From positions 1,326,001 through 1,390,000 of the forward strand of contig NC_090120.1 of assembly GCF_023973825.1 (NCBI RefSeq): a DNA stretch of 64,000 nucleotides, in the 5' to 3' direction. The notes beneath the pieces are model-generated. The model did no database searches. It saw only the letters and a program-made list of their open reading frames with translations, and was not told the DNA's origin. This document shows, in pieces, positions 23,613 to 38,300 of this stretch (position 1 is its first letter; each line of letters opens with the position of its first letter). The DNA comes from Plasmodium brasilianum (lineage: Eukaryota; Apicomplexa; Aconoidasida; Haemosporida; Plasmodiidae). The translations under genes were made by a program, and so were the position numbers.

Positions 23613-24523
23613 CACTTTACAGTAATTTTGGCAGCAACGAAAAATTAGTAAAATCTCAAATAGGCACAAAAATATATGCGTATATTATGTACATAATTAT
23701 ATGATTAAACATTTTTGTATGAAAAAAAATTAATAATATATCGGTGTTAAGTGTTAAATTCATCTTATAATTAAGCTCCTAAAAATTTAGAACACCCTAG
23801 GGCAAAGGCAGTACCATAAATGAGAATTATATACATATGCAGTATCATTTTCTAGGTATTAATTTTATTATATTTTTTTATATTTTTAATAACGTTAATA
23901 TAACAAAATCGCCATGTGAACAGGTATAAATATATACATATTATATACATATATATGTATATACGTACGTTCAAGTATAAGATATATATATACATGTATG
24001 CATATATACGTACATTTTATGTTTCAATACTAAAATTTTTAAAAGGGGTAATATTCGAAAATCGTGCATTTTGAAACGAGCATTTTCTTCCCAAGAATCC
24101 TCATATTACATACCTTAATCATTATACATAACAAAATAATAGAAAATATTAAAAATACAGTCCGTAAAATAAAAAATATAAATTTATATTTAGAATGAAT
24201 AGAATTAAGAAATTTTGAAAAAAAAAAAATTAAGCATACTTTGAGGATACGTTGTTAAAATTGGGTAATTTATATTTTATTTTATTTTTTCATTAATTCC
24301 AAATAAAAATAATATTACCAAAAAACGTACTAGTACGTATTATACAAGACGTTCGTTACAGTTGTACCCCTAAAAAAGACGAGGAAAAGTGTAGCTACAG
24401 AAAACCAAAAGTTAAAATTCCATTCCAGTTGGCTGTTTTAAAATGAGTACAGAAGAAAAAAAAAAAAAAAAAAAAAAAAGGAAAAAATTCATATTTACGT
24501 AAAATAGCGTTGTACAAATGTCC
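23613..24523. other. Intergenic region, promoter side of glutamine synthetase
   Basis: AT-rich DNA with TA-rich palindromic runs (23930-24010) and a poly-A tract near 24455-24480. Nothing else is supported. Confidence 0.5.
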
Positions 24524-24670
24524 ATATGTATATAAAACGTGTACATATGTATATAAAACGCGTACATATGTATATAAAACGCGTACATATGTATATAAAA
24601 CGTGTACATATGTATATAAAACGTGTACATATGTATATAAAACGTGCACAAATGTATATAAAACGTGTAC
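24524..24670 (+). repeat. 21-bp minisatellite upstream of glutamine synthetase
   Basis: About seven units of TATGTATATAAAACG(C/T)GTAC plus one or two bases lie about 220 bp before the GS start. They encode YIKRVHM-type repeats if translated, but they are not part of a gene. Confidence 0.9.
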
Positions 24671-24889
24671 ATGAATGTACATGTAAAAAACACGTATTTG
24701 TTTATATTGCACCTTCCTCTTGTGTGAATATACGTGAACGATGATGCTCGAAATTTTATATCTGAGTATACTTATGTTAACAGGCAAATATGTATACACA
24801 TTAGTAGTGCAACATTGTCTCGTAGGCTGCATAACATACGTGTGAGAAGTTGTGAGCGTAATATATGTGACAAATTTGTTAAAAAAAAT

Positions 24890-27129
24890 ATGAACAATTC
24901 AGAACTTTTTTGTATTTTCCATTTTGCTTGTTGCGTTGCATTGAGGGATATTACTGCTACCACGGAAGCGGAAGCGGTAAACTACTGTTACGATTATCAC
25001 TTGGGCTTGCACATTATTTTATTTATTTTTTTTTTTTTTTGTTTTTGTTGTTCTTTCGCGGAACAAACCACAGAGTCTATTTGCTTCTCGAGTAACGCGG
25101 ACCTTTTTGAGTACATAACCAATAAGACAAACAATGTGGAAATACTGGCTTGTATTATTAGTAACCTGCTGGGTAGTTTTTTTAAATGTTTTTTTTATGT
25201 TAGCGAAATATCATTAAAAAAATTAGAAGATGGTTTTCCTTTTGATGCGTCATCAATCAAATTATGCTCCGATACAGAGGTAAGTGATTTCTATATTAAA
25301 GTCGACTTTTCCACTTGTTATACTGAAGAATGTGATGATCGAATTGTATTAAATGTATTATGTGATATTAAAAAATATAATGGAAGTGATTATTATAAAT
25401 GCCCTAGGACAATTTTGAAGAAGACGTGTGAATTTATGAAAAAAGAAAATATAGCTGACACTGTTTGTGTAGGAAACGAAATAGAATTTTTTATTTTTGA
25501 TAAGGTGAATTATAATCTAGATGAATATAATTCTTATATGAAAGTTTATGATAGAGAATCATTTTCATGTAAGAATGATTTATCAGATATATATAGAAAT
25601 AGTGATAGTATTATTAATAAATCAGAACCATCATCATATAAGGAATATTGCCGTATTCCTAGAAATGATGGTTTAATTAATGATGATAGTAAAAAATTAA
25701 AAAAAAAATGTGGTTATTTTGCTACTGATCCTTATGATACATCAAATATGATTAAACTTAGAATATGCCGAGCTTTAAATGATTTAAATATCAATGTACA
25801 AAGATATCATCATGAAGTGTCTACAAGTCAACATGAAATATCATTAAAATATTTTGATGCTTTAAAGAACGCTGATAATTTATTTATTACAAAGCAAATA
25901 ATTAAAACCACTGTTCATGCTTTTAATAGAACAGCTACATTTATGCCAAAACCGCTAGTTAGTGATAATGGGAATGGTTTACATTGTAATATTTCGTTAT
26001 GGAAAAATAATAAAAATATTTTCTTTATTGATGATCCATCTACTTTTTATTTATCGAAAGAATCTTTTTATTTTATGAATGGTATTATTAAACATGCAAG
26101 AGCTTTACAAGCATTTTGTAACTCAACTATGAATTCATATAAAAGATTAGTACCTGGTTTTGAAACTTGTCAGAAATTGTTTTATTCCTTTGGATCTAGA
26201 AGTGCTGTTATAAGGTTATCTTTAATTAATTATAGCAACTCATCTGAAAAAAGAATTGAATTTAGATTGCCAGACTATGTAAATTCACCACATCTAGTTA
26301 TAGCTGCTATAATTTTAGCAGGATATGATGGAATTAAATCAAAAGAACAACCTTTAGTACCTTTTGAAAGTAAAAATGAAGACTTCTTCATATCCAACAT
26401 TTTTGCTAATTATGTTCAGAACCCTCAAAATTTTCAAAATCTCACACATGCCTTAAAAGATTATAATACGTTTCATGACATAAAGGATAATACCGATTTT
26501 CGTAATTTCTTTAGATGTAATCAACCAGAGAATATATGTTTTTCGCTTGCAGAAAGTTTAGATGCCCTTGAAAAAGACCACGAGTTCTTGACCGTCAATG
26601 GAATTTTTAAAAAGGTTAGCACGTTATGTGCTCATTGGTGCGTTTTATGTGTGTATGAACGTATATATATGCACATGTTACATACGCATGTATATACATA
26701 TATATATGTATGTGTGTGTATATATGTATGTATATATGTATGTATATATGTATGTATATATGTATGTATGTATATATGTATGTATATATGTATGTATGTA
26801 TATATGTATGTATATATGTATGTATATATGTATGTATGTATATATGTATGTATATATATATGTGTGTATATATGTATGTATATATGTTTGTGTGTACATG
26901 GAAAAGCACTGTAGCTGCAAGGCGAGTGTTGTCCGTATTTCCCACAGATAGCAGTAATTGGGTGTTGAATGCGCCCTTTTCTTATACTATGTAAGTTCAT
27001 TCCCATCCCATTTTTCTTTACTCCTTGTAGGAAATGATACAAGAATATATAAAATTCAAAAGAGAAGAAATTGTCTCCTATAACAAGTATGTGTCTCCCT
27101 ATGATTATCACTTATATTATGACTGTTAG
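24890..27129 (+). CDS. GS: Glutamine synthetase, type I (GlnA-like)
   Basis: Exons are 24890-24976, 25076-26614 and 27031-27129, giving 574 aa. The first intron (99 nt) has no stop and keeps frame, so an unspliced 607-aa form would also be open. The enzyme makes glutamine from glutamate, ammonia and ATP. Bacterial-type GSI motifs are present: [44 protein letters not shown], the substrate loop [19 protein letters not shown] and [16 protein letters not shown]. The last exon supplies the family C-terminus ([14 protein letters not shown] through YYDC). An insertion of about 60 residues rich in Ser/Asn/Asp precedes the central catalytic block. The N-terminus has a short hydrophobic stretch ([13 protein letters not shown]) of unclear meaning. 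An upstream in-frame ATG at 24734 is possible but less likely. Type I GS in Plasmodium is known to differ from the host type. Confidence 0.93.
26690..26890 (+). repeat. TATGTATATATG microsatellite in GS intron 2
   Basis: A (TATG)n/(TA)n tract of about 200 bases lies within the 416-nt last intron. It leaves most frames open on both strands. Confidence 0.9.
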
Positions 27130-27714
27130 GAAATGATGCCGAAATATTTCTTATTTTAAAAAAAATAAGAAAGTTCTTTATTTTTACTCCGTTACTTGGT
27201 TACTCCACTTATTCTTTTTGCTATATTTTGATATTTTATGCGTAAATAAAAAGGATACAAACTTTTTTTAATGTTACGAATTTATATACGAATATATGTG
27301 TATGTATATGTATGTATGTGTGTATATATTCATATATGTGTACCCATATATTTATACATGCGTGCATGTTTATTTTTATTATTTTATTTTAATTTTTTAA
27401 TGATCTCTTACCCCTTTTCATTTGACCCGTAACTCTGCGAAATGATTATTTTTATAAATTTCAGTTTTTCCTCATCAAGATCAATATTCAATCAGTTGTT
27501 AATTGTAAAACTTATAAAACAAAAAAGTTCAAATAGTTTAAAAAAAGGGAAAATAATTGAATTTCCAAGCTTTTTTTTTATAAATTAAAAAAAAGAAAAA
27601 AAAAAAAAAAGTTAAAAATTGAAATAAAAACGCACATTCGTAAAAAAAGAAACATACAAAAAAAAGAAAAAGAGAAATGAAATATAGTTCTACATAATTA
27701 TACAAAGAAATAAT
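27130..27714. other. Convergent intergenic region GS / Prp18
   Basis: Short 3'-3' spacer, AT-rich, with TA/TG repeats at 27290-27350 and a poly-A region at 27580-27680. It presumably holds both polyadenylation regions. No gene is seen. Confidence 0.6.
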
Positions 27715-30516
27715 TTAAATATGAATTGTCGACAGGTTAACGGCCTCTGACGGGTTTGTGCAATATTTTCTTTGGCAAAAAGACAGCAGCCTTAAAATAA
27801 AAGAATGAAATAAAAAGGACATTAGGTGTTTAAAAATGGAAGTGGATAAATACATTGGTAAAGTGTTCAACTATATATGTGTACGTTATACATATATATA
27901 CATATATATATACATATACATTACATATACTTAAGCATAATCACACAAATATGCATGTTCATTTTGTTTACCTCTTAATCATTTGAATGTATTTTCTCGT
28001 TGTTTCATCGTTTAGAATATGTGCGACCTGTATAAATATGTAACAGAAAGATACAAGTAAAAATGTTAAAAATACTTAATAAAATGTACGTGAAATGAGC
28101 CTCGTAAGTAGTTTTTTATGGAAACTCATATATACACGCATATATATATTAAATTATTTAATTTCACAAGTTTGAATGAGTTTTCCTTTTTACTTCGGAG
28201 GCAAAGATTTTCGACCGTCCTGCTCTCTCATGAATCCCGACCATTGTAACCCCCATAGGCCAAGCAGCATTCCCTATGGCTAGCAGCATATAACTAAAAA
28301 AAAAAAAATAAATAAACAGAAATAAACGAACAATCAAATAAAAATATACGAAAAGTAAGCGAACAATAAAAGAACAATAAACGAACAATAAACGAATAAT
28401 AAGCGAACAATAAGCAAAAAGTACACAACATAAGGTAGAATAACGTAAAAATAATAAGCTATACATCATAAGGTACGATTACTCAAGTGCAGTGGAATAT
28501 AACATAATGTAATATATGAAAGGTATAACTAAAATTATTCAGCTCATTTGTTTTTCATTCTTTTTTTTCTCTTTACGCATCATGAGCGGCCTTAAAGTTC
28601 CTCTTTTGGCAACAAGAAACTATGTTGTATATTTTTTCGAGTATGTCAAGTTCCAGGCTAAATTTAAAGAAGTAAAAATAAAAATCGATATTGACAAATA
28701 CACACACATATACGCATATACACAAAGACTCAAATAAACACACACATATACGCATATACACAAAGACTCAAATAAACACACACATATACGCATATACACA
28801 AAGACTCAAATAAACACACACATATATGCATATACACAAAGACTCAAATAAACACACACAATTACACATACATATATATATTAATAATGCTCGATATGTG
28901 CACTGGTATACTTTGTATATTACATTTTTTTTTTATAATATATTACCTTTTTTGTTTTAATTTTTTTTCAAGCGGCCTTAGGTCTTTATGTGTTTGCAAG
29001 TATGTAGCTTGTTTTATTTTCTTTTTACTGTCCTCGTTATTCTCAATTTCTTCGTTCCATTCTTTCATAGTACTTTTTATCCAGTCATATATAATTTTTT
29101 CTTTATCTAATTCTTTTCCGTTTTCATTATTTTGCTTTTCATTGGAGGATCTTTCTAATTTTACTGCTTCCTTCGAATTAGTGTTCTCAATTTCATCTTC
29201 CAAATTGTCCTCAATTAAATCTAGAGAATTTTCTTTTAATCTTCGCGCGCGGAAAAAAAAAAAAAAAAAAAAATGTGCAAAATGTTATGATCTGTTCATA
29301 ATATTTGCTATTACGTACAGCTATTTACCCACATTTATGAGCACATTAACACGTACTTATACATTTACATACATTTACTTTTGTATTAATATATAAATAT
29401 ATATTTATAAATATATGTACGCATATATAACCTCCCTCTTAGGACATCACCAAACACGTTTTGCTCCTTACTCTTCAACTCATTTTTGTTTATTTTTAGC
29501 TCTTTCAACCTATTATACCTAAATTGGAGAAACAATATATGTATTTTTATGATCAGTTAACATAAATTAAAAAATTAATATACACATACATGTATATATG
29601 TATATTTTAATATGTACCTTTGTAGATCAGTTTCACCAAACAATCTTATAGGCTCTTTTAATTGCCGTAGTAGAATAATGATTTGTTTGTTACTTAATGT
29701 TATTTCTGAAAATAAAAATTATGATAACAATATTATTAATAATACATATAAACATATGTGGTGTAATGTGGTGTAATACGGTTGTACATAGGCCACAAAT
29801 AACGTTGCAAATACGCACGATGTGTTTATGTAAGTGAAAATATGTGTAACAGCAGCAGTATTATACGGAACAGCTTATTTATGATAAACTGCTCAAAGTG
29901 TCCTAATTTATTTTTATAACCTATATTTGCTTCTTCATTATCTATATCTGCGCTACTTTTTTTATGTTTTAGGTCTAGTTCATCATTCAATTTCTTAAAA
30001 GAAATGATAAGCATGTTATAAAAAATGAGGATAAGACACGAAGTGATGCAATAAAATAAAAAAAATGCATATTATATATATATATATGTACGTTTATATG
30101 CAGTGAGATAATTTGCAAAAAATACAAATATGTCCAAATTTTATGATAGTACATATATTTTATTTAACCTTTAATCTTTCATATTCCTCAACTTTTTTTT
30201 TTTTATATTCTTTTTCGTAAAATTTGTTAATTTCTTTATTTTTTTGATCTTCCAAATCTGCTTGTTTGAACCATCTCTTATTTCCTTTAATTTCTATCTT
30301 ACACAAATGGAGGAAAATGGGCAAAAAATGGTTACATTCATTTGTTATTAATTCAAATAAACATATAAATAAATATATATATATACATACATACATACAT
30401 ATGTATGTATGTATGTACTTGTACATATTTCTGTTTGTATACAAGTAATAACTTTCTTCTTGCTAACCTTTGATTTCTTCCTTTTTCTTTTTTATAAAAC
30501 TATCCAGTGCGTCCAT
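27715..30516 (-). CDS. PRP18: Pre-mRNA-splicing factor Prp18, 10 exons
   Basis: Exons from the start: 30468-30516, 30169-30293, 29921-29993, 29618-29705, 29432-29518, 28947-29240, 28577-28657, 28194-28293, 27972-28027 and 27715-27790. All nine junctions keep phase and give 342 aa, the same length as I recall for human PRPF18. Prp18 acts at the second step of splicing with Slu7 and the U5 snRNP in the nucleus. Visible signatures are the N-terminal [14 protein letters not shown], the [17 protein letters not shown] motif, the Prp18 helical domain ([16 protein letters not shown], then [17 protein letters not shown]), the near-invariant loop [19 protein letters not shown], and the tail [19 protein letters not shown]. 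It is a good internal control that short exons in this window can be read reliably. Confidence 0.96.
28318..28425 (+). repeat. GAACAATAA(A/G)C minisatellite in Prp18 intron 7
   Basis: Ten or so units of GAACAATAAACGAACAATAAG type sit just upstream (minus-strand sense) of the exon carrying the AIGNAAWP loop. Confidence 0.85.
28690..28862 (+). repeat. 39-bp minisatellite in Prp18 intron 6
   Basis: Four to five units of ACACACACATATACGCATA / TACACAAAGACTCAAATAA lie between the exons ending at 28947 and starting at 28657 (minus strand). Confidence 0.9.
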
Positions 30517-32382
30517 AATGGTTTTACGTATTTTTTGTTGTATTATTTAACTCATAATTATTTAAAAAAACATAAAAAAAAAATTCCAAAATTTCATTAA
30601 AAAATACTTACAAAACAGAAATTTTCGTTTTCTCCTTTAGAAAATAAAAGTCAACAAATTTTTCTTTAGCTTCGGGAAATATATAATGTTTCCATTATAT
30701 GTATTTAATAATCACTAAAACAAAAGTTCATTTCTACGAAAATTTAGAGGTTATAGACAATAAAATTTTCAAAATATCTGTAATATAAAATTAGGGGAAT
30801 ATTCATTTATTTTTTTTTTTAAGTGTAATAAAATACGATATATAAAATTAATTATTTATTATGGATAAACCTTTTTTTTTTTTTTTTTTTTTTTAAATAC
30901 CACAAAAAAGGAGACTCACTAAAATGGTTAAGAGAATTGTTTATGAATCGTTTTGTATATAACACATATATATATGTATATATGTATATATTTTTTTTTT
31001 TTTTGCTGATTTTCTCCATTGAAGAAATGCCCATTTTTTAAGTGAAAATATATAATTTCCTATGAGTCTTCACATTGAATGCTGTATATCTTTACATGGA
31101 TACCTACTCCTTGTTAAAAATATGTATTTAATTATTTTATTTTTCTTTTTTTGTTTTTTAATTATTTATGCTGTAGTAAACTAAGGAAAGAGAAATGTAT
31201 CCCTTTGATTAAAGAAGTAACAGTAATGAAGTGTTATATTTTTAATATGTAAATTTTTTTTTCATTGTAAACTTCTTTTAACAGTTGTACCACGTATGAT
31301 GCAAACAAAAAGAAAAGAAAAGATAAAACTTGAAATTATCCTTTTATAAATCATTTTTTAACCAAATTTTCATCATTTTCTTTGCATTTCTTTTGCCTTA
31401 TTTTATTTACATTAATACAAGTTTAAACTTTAACTAATAGATGGAATGTTTAAAATTTTGAAGTAATAAATATAAATGAATTAACTTGAATGTGACAACC
31501 CCAGTTCTCCCATATATATTTATCATAGTAATAAAATTGGGGGGTAAAACTTACATTGATCATATATAAAAGAATGTGTTTCAAAAATTCATTTTTTTTA
31601 ATTTTGTAAAAGTGTATTTTGTTTCTGCAAAAAGTGGTTACAAAATGTTTTACAGATAATATGGCATACATTAGCAATTAGCAAAATAAAGCTAATATAA
31701 GGTTTGAAGGGGATAGTTACCTTTTTTTTTTTTTTTTTTTTTTCATAATATATAATTAAAAATATTTTTTGTTGCGATTTCCAAAGTTTCCGTTAAAATG
31801 CATTATGATAAAATTTAATTGTGTATATATACCAATATGGATATATATATATATATATATATGTACATTTACATGTGTATATTGCGTACATATAGTTGTG
31901 TAGGCATGTCCATATTGGATGCGCTTATCTTTGTGTGTTTTTCGTCAAACATTGAAGACATATTAACATAAAATCAAAATGAACAACAAAAAAAAAAGTA
32001 TACCTAAATTTTGTTATACAAATAAAAATATAAAAAGTAAAAAAAAATAAAATGCATGAGTGGGATGAATGGCATGAATGACATGAACGGTTACAGGAAT
32101 AAATGAGCAAATGAATAAAACAGATTGTGCGCAAAATAGTAACTTATAAGCGATATGCTTAAGTGATTTTGCTTTATATTTTCATAGGTCGGCATATACG
32201 CTGTTTCAAAAAAGAGTGCATAACGGTATGTATGCATGTATGTATGTATGTATGTGTGTATATATGTATGTGTGTATATATGTATGTGTGTATATATGTA
32301 TGTATGGGCTGATGCGTGTATTCATGTGTGCACGCACATGTTGGCAAAAAGGCACGCTAGACGTTCCATTGGTTGAGGTACT
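30517..32382. other. Intergenic region Prp18 / CPSF_A-family gene
   Basis: The minus-strand Prp18 promoter and the 3' region of the giant minus-strand gene share this interval. It is AT-rich with long homopolymers (30871-30894, 31721-31743), TA runs (31840-31862) and TATG repeats (32226-32306). No supported exon. Confidence 0.6.
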
Positions 32383-35300
32383 TTACGAATTACAAAAGGG
32401 CATAGACAGCAAGCTGACTGATGTAAAGACTTCTTCAATGGAAGGGCTAGTTGGAAATAAGGTCAGAACATTTTTTAACTCATTCAGTGCTTGATTATCG
32501 AAATTAAAAATAATATTTAACAAGTCCATGTTAAAATAATATGTTTTATTTTTTAATAATTTTCTTGAATATGCATGGAAATGCAAATATTTTTTTATAT
32601 GATAAAACATTTTTGGGTGATTGGACATATAAATTAAAAAATAAAAATATACAAAATAAAGAGAGTTATCTAGAATATTATTTTTTATCAAATTAATATA
32701 TTCCCCCATATTTTTGCTTTTACAATACGAACTTTCCTTATTATATGTACTATCAAAGAAGTGATAAAAATCAATATTAAAATATGAATTATCTCTTATA
32801 TTATTTTTTATTATATCATTGTAGTCTTTGATAGGATTAATACGATAGGAATTCATTTCTTCAACTTTTTTTGAAATGCTTTTTTCAAAAAAGCTCTGTC
32901 CCCCCCAATTTTTAAGGCTGTATGTACAGTTAATTAATTCGTTTAAATGTTCAACGTCTGCCAAATTGTACGTTAATTTTGTGCTGCTGCTGCTGCTGTA
33001 GTTACTATTCACACACTTGTCAGTAGCAGCATAATTGCCAATAGCGGCACTATTGACACTGCTTGCCTTGATGATGGTATTGTCATTATTATTGATGGTT
33101 GAGTGAGTAGTCTTGGTAGAGGCAGTAGCAGAGACGAATCCCCCACTATAGCCAAGCAGGTCCTTTGTACCCTTGGCACTACGCGTTAACTTCATATTAT
33201 AAAGTTCACTCTTTATGATATCAATGTAATCTTGTATTCGGTTAATAAGACAAAAATAGGGAATATTTTTATTTACCTTTTGCTGGTACATATCATTTAG
33301 TAAATCATATGCATTTTTTCGATCGAAAAATTTATATGAACATAATTTTAAAATTCTGTTATAGACCTTTAATTTTAACTCAAATAAAAATTCATCTGTA
33401 TATGGTTTGTTAAAAGCGTTTTTTAAAAATAAAATTCGTTTATTCATATATATATATACTCTATGCAAGAAAATGGTTAAAAATATTTTATATTTTTTTT
33501 TCATAAAATATTTTTTATAAAAATAATTCCTTTGAAATTGTTTTAATTTTTTACCATTTTTTCTGTATTTATTTTTAACTAAAAAAGTTTTATTTAATAA
33601 ATTATATTCTTCATTATTTTTTTTTCCATTAATGAGTATTTGAAAAAATAACATGAGATCATGACAAATTTCAATATGTCTATTATCATCATAAAAATAA
33701 TTTTCCTTATTATCTTTTAATACCATACTGTATATATTAAATATATTGTACTTTTTATCAACAATATACAAATTTACAAAGAATTTTTGATATTTTCTTA
33801 AACTCTCAATGATATTTTCATTTTTATTTATATTCAAATTAAACCCTAATATGTTACTAAATAGTTCATTTTGAAATACAAAATGTATATCATTCCTAAA
33901 TTTTAAAATGCCAATATTTCCTACTACATGCTTCCATAATATATGGTACACTGAAAGAAACTTCTTGGATATTACATTTACACTATCAAAGACACTACAA
34001 ATGATTAAAGATTTTCTATATTTTTCATTTATACTTATACTATTAATGTTATAAAAAACGTTTGTACATAATAAAAAAAAACAATTATTACTCTCATTGT
34101 ATTCATACAAATGTATATAATTATTTGTCGTAATTACTAATTTGTTCTGAAAAACGTTTAAATCGTTTATATCTTCGATAATTTCCTTATACTTACAATA
34201 TTCCGTTACTACATATTTGAGACTATAAAAAAAATCCTTTTCATTACGACTAAAAGAATTCTCAAATATATAGTTGGACAATTTTAATGAACCCATATCT
34301 AATTTCTCTTTTTTTTTTTTATTCACATTCTTGTTCGTGGAACTACTTACAGTATACATTTGGCTTGAAGAGGAATTTAAACTAGGATTAGAAGAGTTTG
34401 TACTATCATTATTCCCTTCATTATTGCTACTCCGTTGTGCACTATTACGACCACTGCTACTATTCCTTCTATGTACACCTACTTTTCCCTTCATTAAATT
34501 TTCCAAATATTCTTTCTCATTTATATCTTTCCCCTCGTCTCCTTTTTTGACGATAGGTTGTTTCCTTACTATTGCTTTGAATAAATCTGAAAATTTTAAT
34601 GTTCGGATAGCAGTTGGGTTAGAGGCACAATCGGCTGTCGGATCGGCTGTTGAATTGCCTGTCAAACAGTCTGTTTGATCAACTGCCTGGTTTCCACTTG
34701 AACTGCCGCTCCTATTAGCAGACACGTAGTAGCAGGCCCCCTTTTCGTCAAAGGCGCAGTCCTGTATAATCCTTTCCACTATACTATTCCTATGGTTCAC
34801 TATTTTTCTATTACTCCTTGAGAGACTAATTTTGAGAAGGACAATATGATTATTCTTCGTATAGATAATATATTTATCCATAAAAGTTTTAATATTTTTC
34901 ATATCTGTGTTTAAGTAGATAAGAGGTAATGAGTCATTATTTTCAAAAAATAAATTTAAAATGTCTTCTAGTTTTACCTTCTTAAATACTAGAGTATCCT
35001 TCTGTTCGTTCGCTTTATTATCAAGTGTGTTTGCTTCATTTTTTTTTACTACTACTCTCAAGATGAATAAAGTTCTATGTATATGCTTCAAGTTAACCCA
35101 GAAAGAAATATTTTTCTTAAAATTTATTAAAAATACATAATTGTAAGATAGCTGCACTATGAAAAATATTTCATTTTTTTTAAAATTTAACTTTTTGTTA
35201 ATTTTCTCTTTTAACCTGCAAATCGTAATCTCCTTCATACGGTAATTTATATTATTAATATATATAAATAGGCAGTCGTATGTTGATTTCGTATTCTTAT

Positions 35301-38300
35301 ATTTCTTTTTGTTCGTTTTCTCTTTGTCATTTTGCACTTCTTTATGTATAGCCACATCAGATAATGCTGCATCTAACCATTTACAAGTAGGTTTGTACAC
35401 ATTATTTTTAGTCTTTTTCAAACTGTATAATGTACATCTTAAACCTAATACATTATTGTAGTTTTTATATTTTTGCTGCCTCATTCTATAGTAAGAATTG
35501 TTTTTATCAATTCTTCTTTTCCTAATCTTTATATGCTCTTTGCATATTTTCTTAGCATTTCCTAGATTTGAATAAAAGGACTTAACATTGGCTTCTTTAT
35601 CATACCTTTCAAGGTAGATTTTTTTTTTTAATGGTTCTGCTAATATTGCTCTTTTATGATTTGCTATTCTGTTATATTCAGTTATGCTACTAAAGTGGTA
35701 CTTGCTGCCCCTCAAATGTATAATTAAAAAACTCAGGTAATAATCAGACGTGTGTCCCAACCCGTTGGTGATAAACCCATCCGACCCACTGGTAGTCCAA
35801 CCATTCTGATATACCCTTCCATCTCTATCATTTACATATATCATGTCCATCTCTTTAATAACCTTTTTTTGTTTCTCCCCCACGTCTATATTATTAAAAG
35901 AACTACCAAGTGTGCTACTATTTGCTTGCGATTTTTCTTCATTTATTGTGTCTACCTTGGACAAAGAAGAGCAATCCTTCTCTTTCTTCCCCTCTAATTT
36001 TTTTGCACGCATATCTCTATTTTCATTATCACAAACACACCTGTCTTCCTCAGCACTATTTGCCGCCAATACATAACCATGTTTGGCTGCGTCATCGGTA
36101 CTAGCAGCATCAACAGTCGTAACATCCGCGTATCCGCTGGCATGCTCGTCCCCATCATTATATTCTCTTAACTTTCGCTGCTTCTTTGTACAGCAATTAT
36201 TATCTACAGCTCCTTTTTTATTCTTTTTCGTCTTATTTTTGTTATTATTGCATATTTCCATCCTAGTTTTTATGTCAATGTTTTCTACTGGTTTAGTGCC
36301 ATTTCCTTGCTTAAGTTGTGCATCTTCGCTATTGAAAAAGAGACGATGAATAGTTGCATTGTTTGCATGTTTGCCTAATAAGGTCTTAAATATATTACAA
36401 AAGTGGTTCTCTCCTTTGTACAATTGTTTATCGATTCTATTATTTGCCTGTGCATCTACTCTTTCATTCATTTTATAGATATAATCTTCGCTCTGCAAAC
36501 AATTTTGAATGCTAACGTTGTTGCTAATTAAGGGGTTTTCAAAGAAAGCACTTAGGTGTAGTTTCTTATTAATAATACTATAAAAAATAAATGCATACAA
36601 AGGGTTACTAATGTTTTTGTATTTATTACGAATAAGATAAAAAATATTCTTATTTTTTGCAAAAATGTTTTCATCTTTTAAGAACAACTGGTTATAAATA
36701 TATGTAGACTTATTCTTATCATATATATCTTCATCTATTTCATTTATATTAGTACTAAATTTTTTAACCACATGATATATACTCATTTTTTTCTCACTTT
36801 CTTTAATATTTTCTTCTATGGCTGTAATTATTTCTTTCTTATCTGCATACTTATTTATCTGAAAAAGTTCATTTAACATGTAGCTCCTATCAAAATGCAT
36901 CTCTAGCATATTCGTTAAATGGTTGTTCTCGTTCATGTTTATAATTCTCCTTCCAAATTTAAAATACACATTTTTGTTATTGCAGTACGTACCGATTCCT
37001 CTTCTTTCTTCCGTATCTTCTTCTCTAGTCATATTCCTAAACACGTACTCTCTTTTGATTGTTTGTGCTTTTTCTTCCTCTAATTCTTCCTCTATTTTTT
37101 CTTTTTCTACCTCTATTTCTTCCTCTAATTCTTCCTCTATTTCTTCCTCTAATTCTTCCTCTATTTTTTCTTCTTTTTCTTCTTCTTTTTCTGCCTCTTT
37201 TTCTGCCTCTTTTTCTGTCTCTTTTTCTGCCTCTTTTTTTTCTTTCCTTTTTTCATGACTGCTTAGACCATCTTGCATATTTTCACCAGTGAGGGGACTG
37301 TATATTAGGGAATTTTTTAGGTAAAAATTAAATGGATGTGGAAGGGTAATCTGTGTAAACTTCTCTACATTGATATTACTGAAAGTATTTATTTCTTGAC
37401 AAGATAGAATGCTCTTTTGAATTAATGCAAAGTACATCTTATCATTAATAGATATGATAATTAAGAAAATAAAATTTCTTTTGTTATTATTTTTGATTAG
37501 CACTATGTTATTCGCGTTAATGCTATCTTTTATCTTTATCATTTTATTGTTGAAGGAATGTATATTTAACCCATTATACAACGAATGAGCATTATAATTT
37601 AATTTTTCTTTATTACAATGAACCTTTTTTTTTTCAACATTAGCTTTATGGTATCTGTTCTCACTATGTACATTATCTTTTATTCCTTTCCCTTTGGAAC
37701 AAGCGCGCTCGACCTTTGAGTAATTACTTCCACTAGATAGATACAAATTATTTGGACATGGTGCGCTTGGCGTGTTGGAGCTTGTGCATGGTCCTTTTTC
37801 CTTTTTGATCCCTATCTTGTGGCCCTTATTACCGTCATTTACAGCTTTGCTACCCACATTTACATCTCTGTCATTCACAATTACACCTTTATAGCCGCTA
37901 CTTACACCGCTACTTACACCGCTACTTACACCGCTACTTACACCGCTACTTACAGAGCTACTTACAGAGCTACTTACAGAGCTACCCGCCTTATAACTTA
38001 TGCGCCTTTTTTCTAAGTCATTTTCCGCCTTAAAAATTGTCAAGGGTAGAAGAAAAATATTTTTGCCCTTAATTTTTTCTTCTCCTATTTTTTTTTCACT
38101 TAAAAAGGTATTAACAGTATATTCATCTAAATTGATAAGATTCATTAGGTAGGTATTCATCCTCTTTTTCATTTCATTTAAATAATTATATGGTTTATCC
38201 ATACTATGAGTATTATCAACTGGTTGCTTCTTAACTTTGTAGGAGATAAAGATATATAAATTATTTTCACAATAAGCTACGGCATAACAATTTTTTTTAA

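Noticed and set aside
24395..24832. Open frames over the YIKRVHM/HVLYTYV repeats upstream of glutamine synthetase
   Set aside because: They come entirely from a 21-bp minisatellite and have no start context, domain or splice partner.
26598..27111. Open frames through the TATG microsatellite at the end of glutamine synthetase
   Set aside because: They are intron read-through; the GS C-terminus is restored by the exon at 27031-27129.
28887..29396. 169-codon + strand frame
   Set aside because: It is the antisense shadow of Prp18 exon 6, which has clear family motifs on the minus strand.
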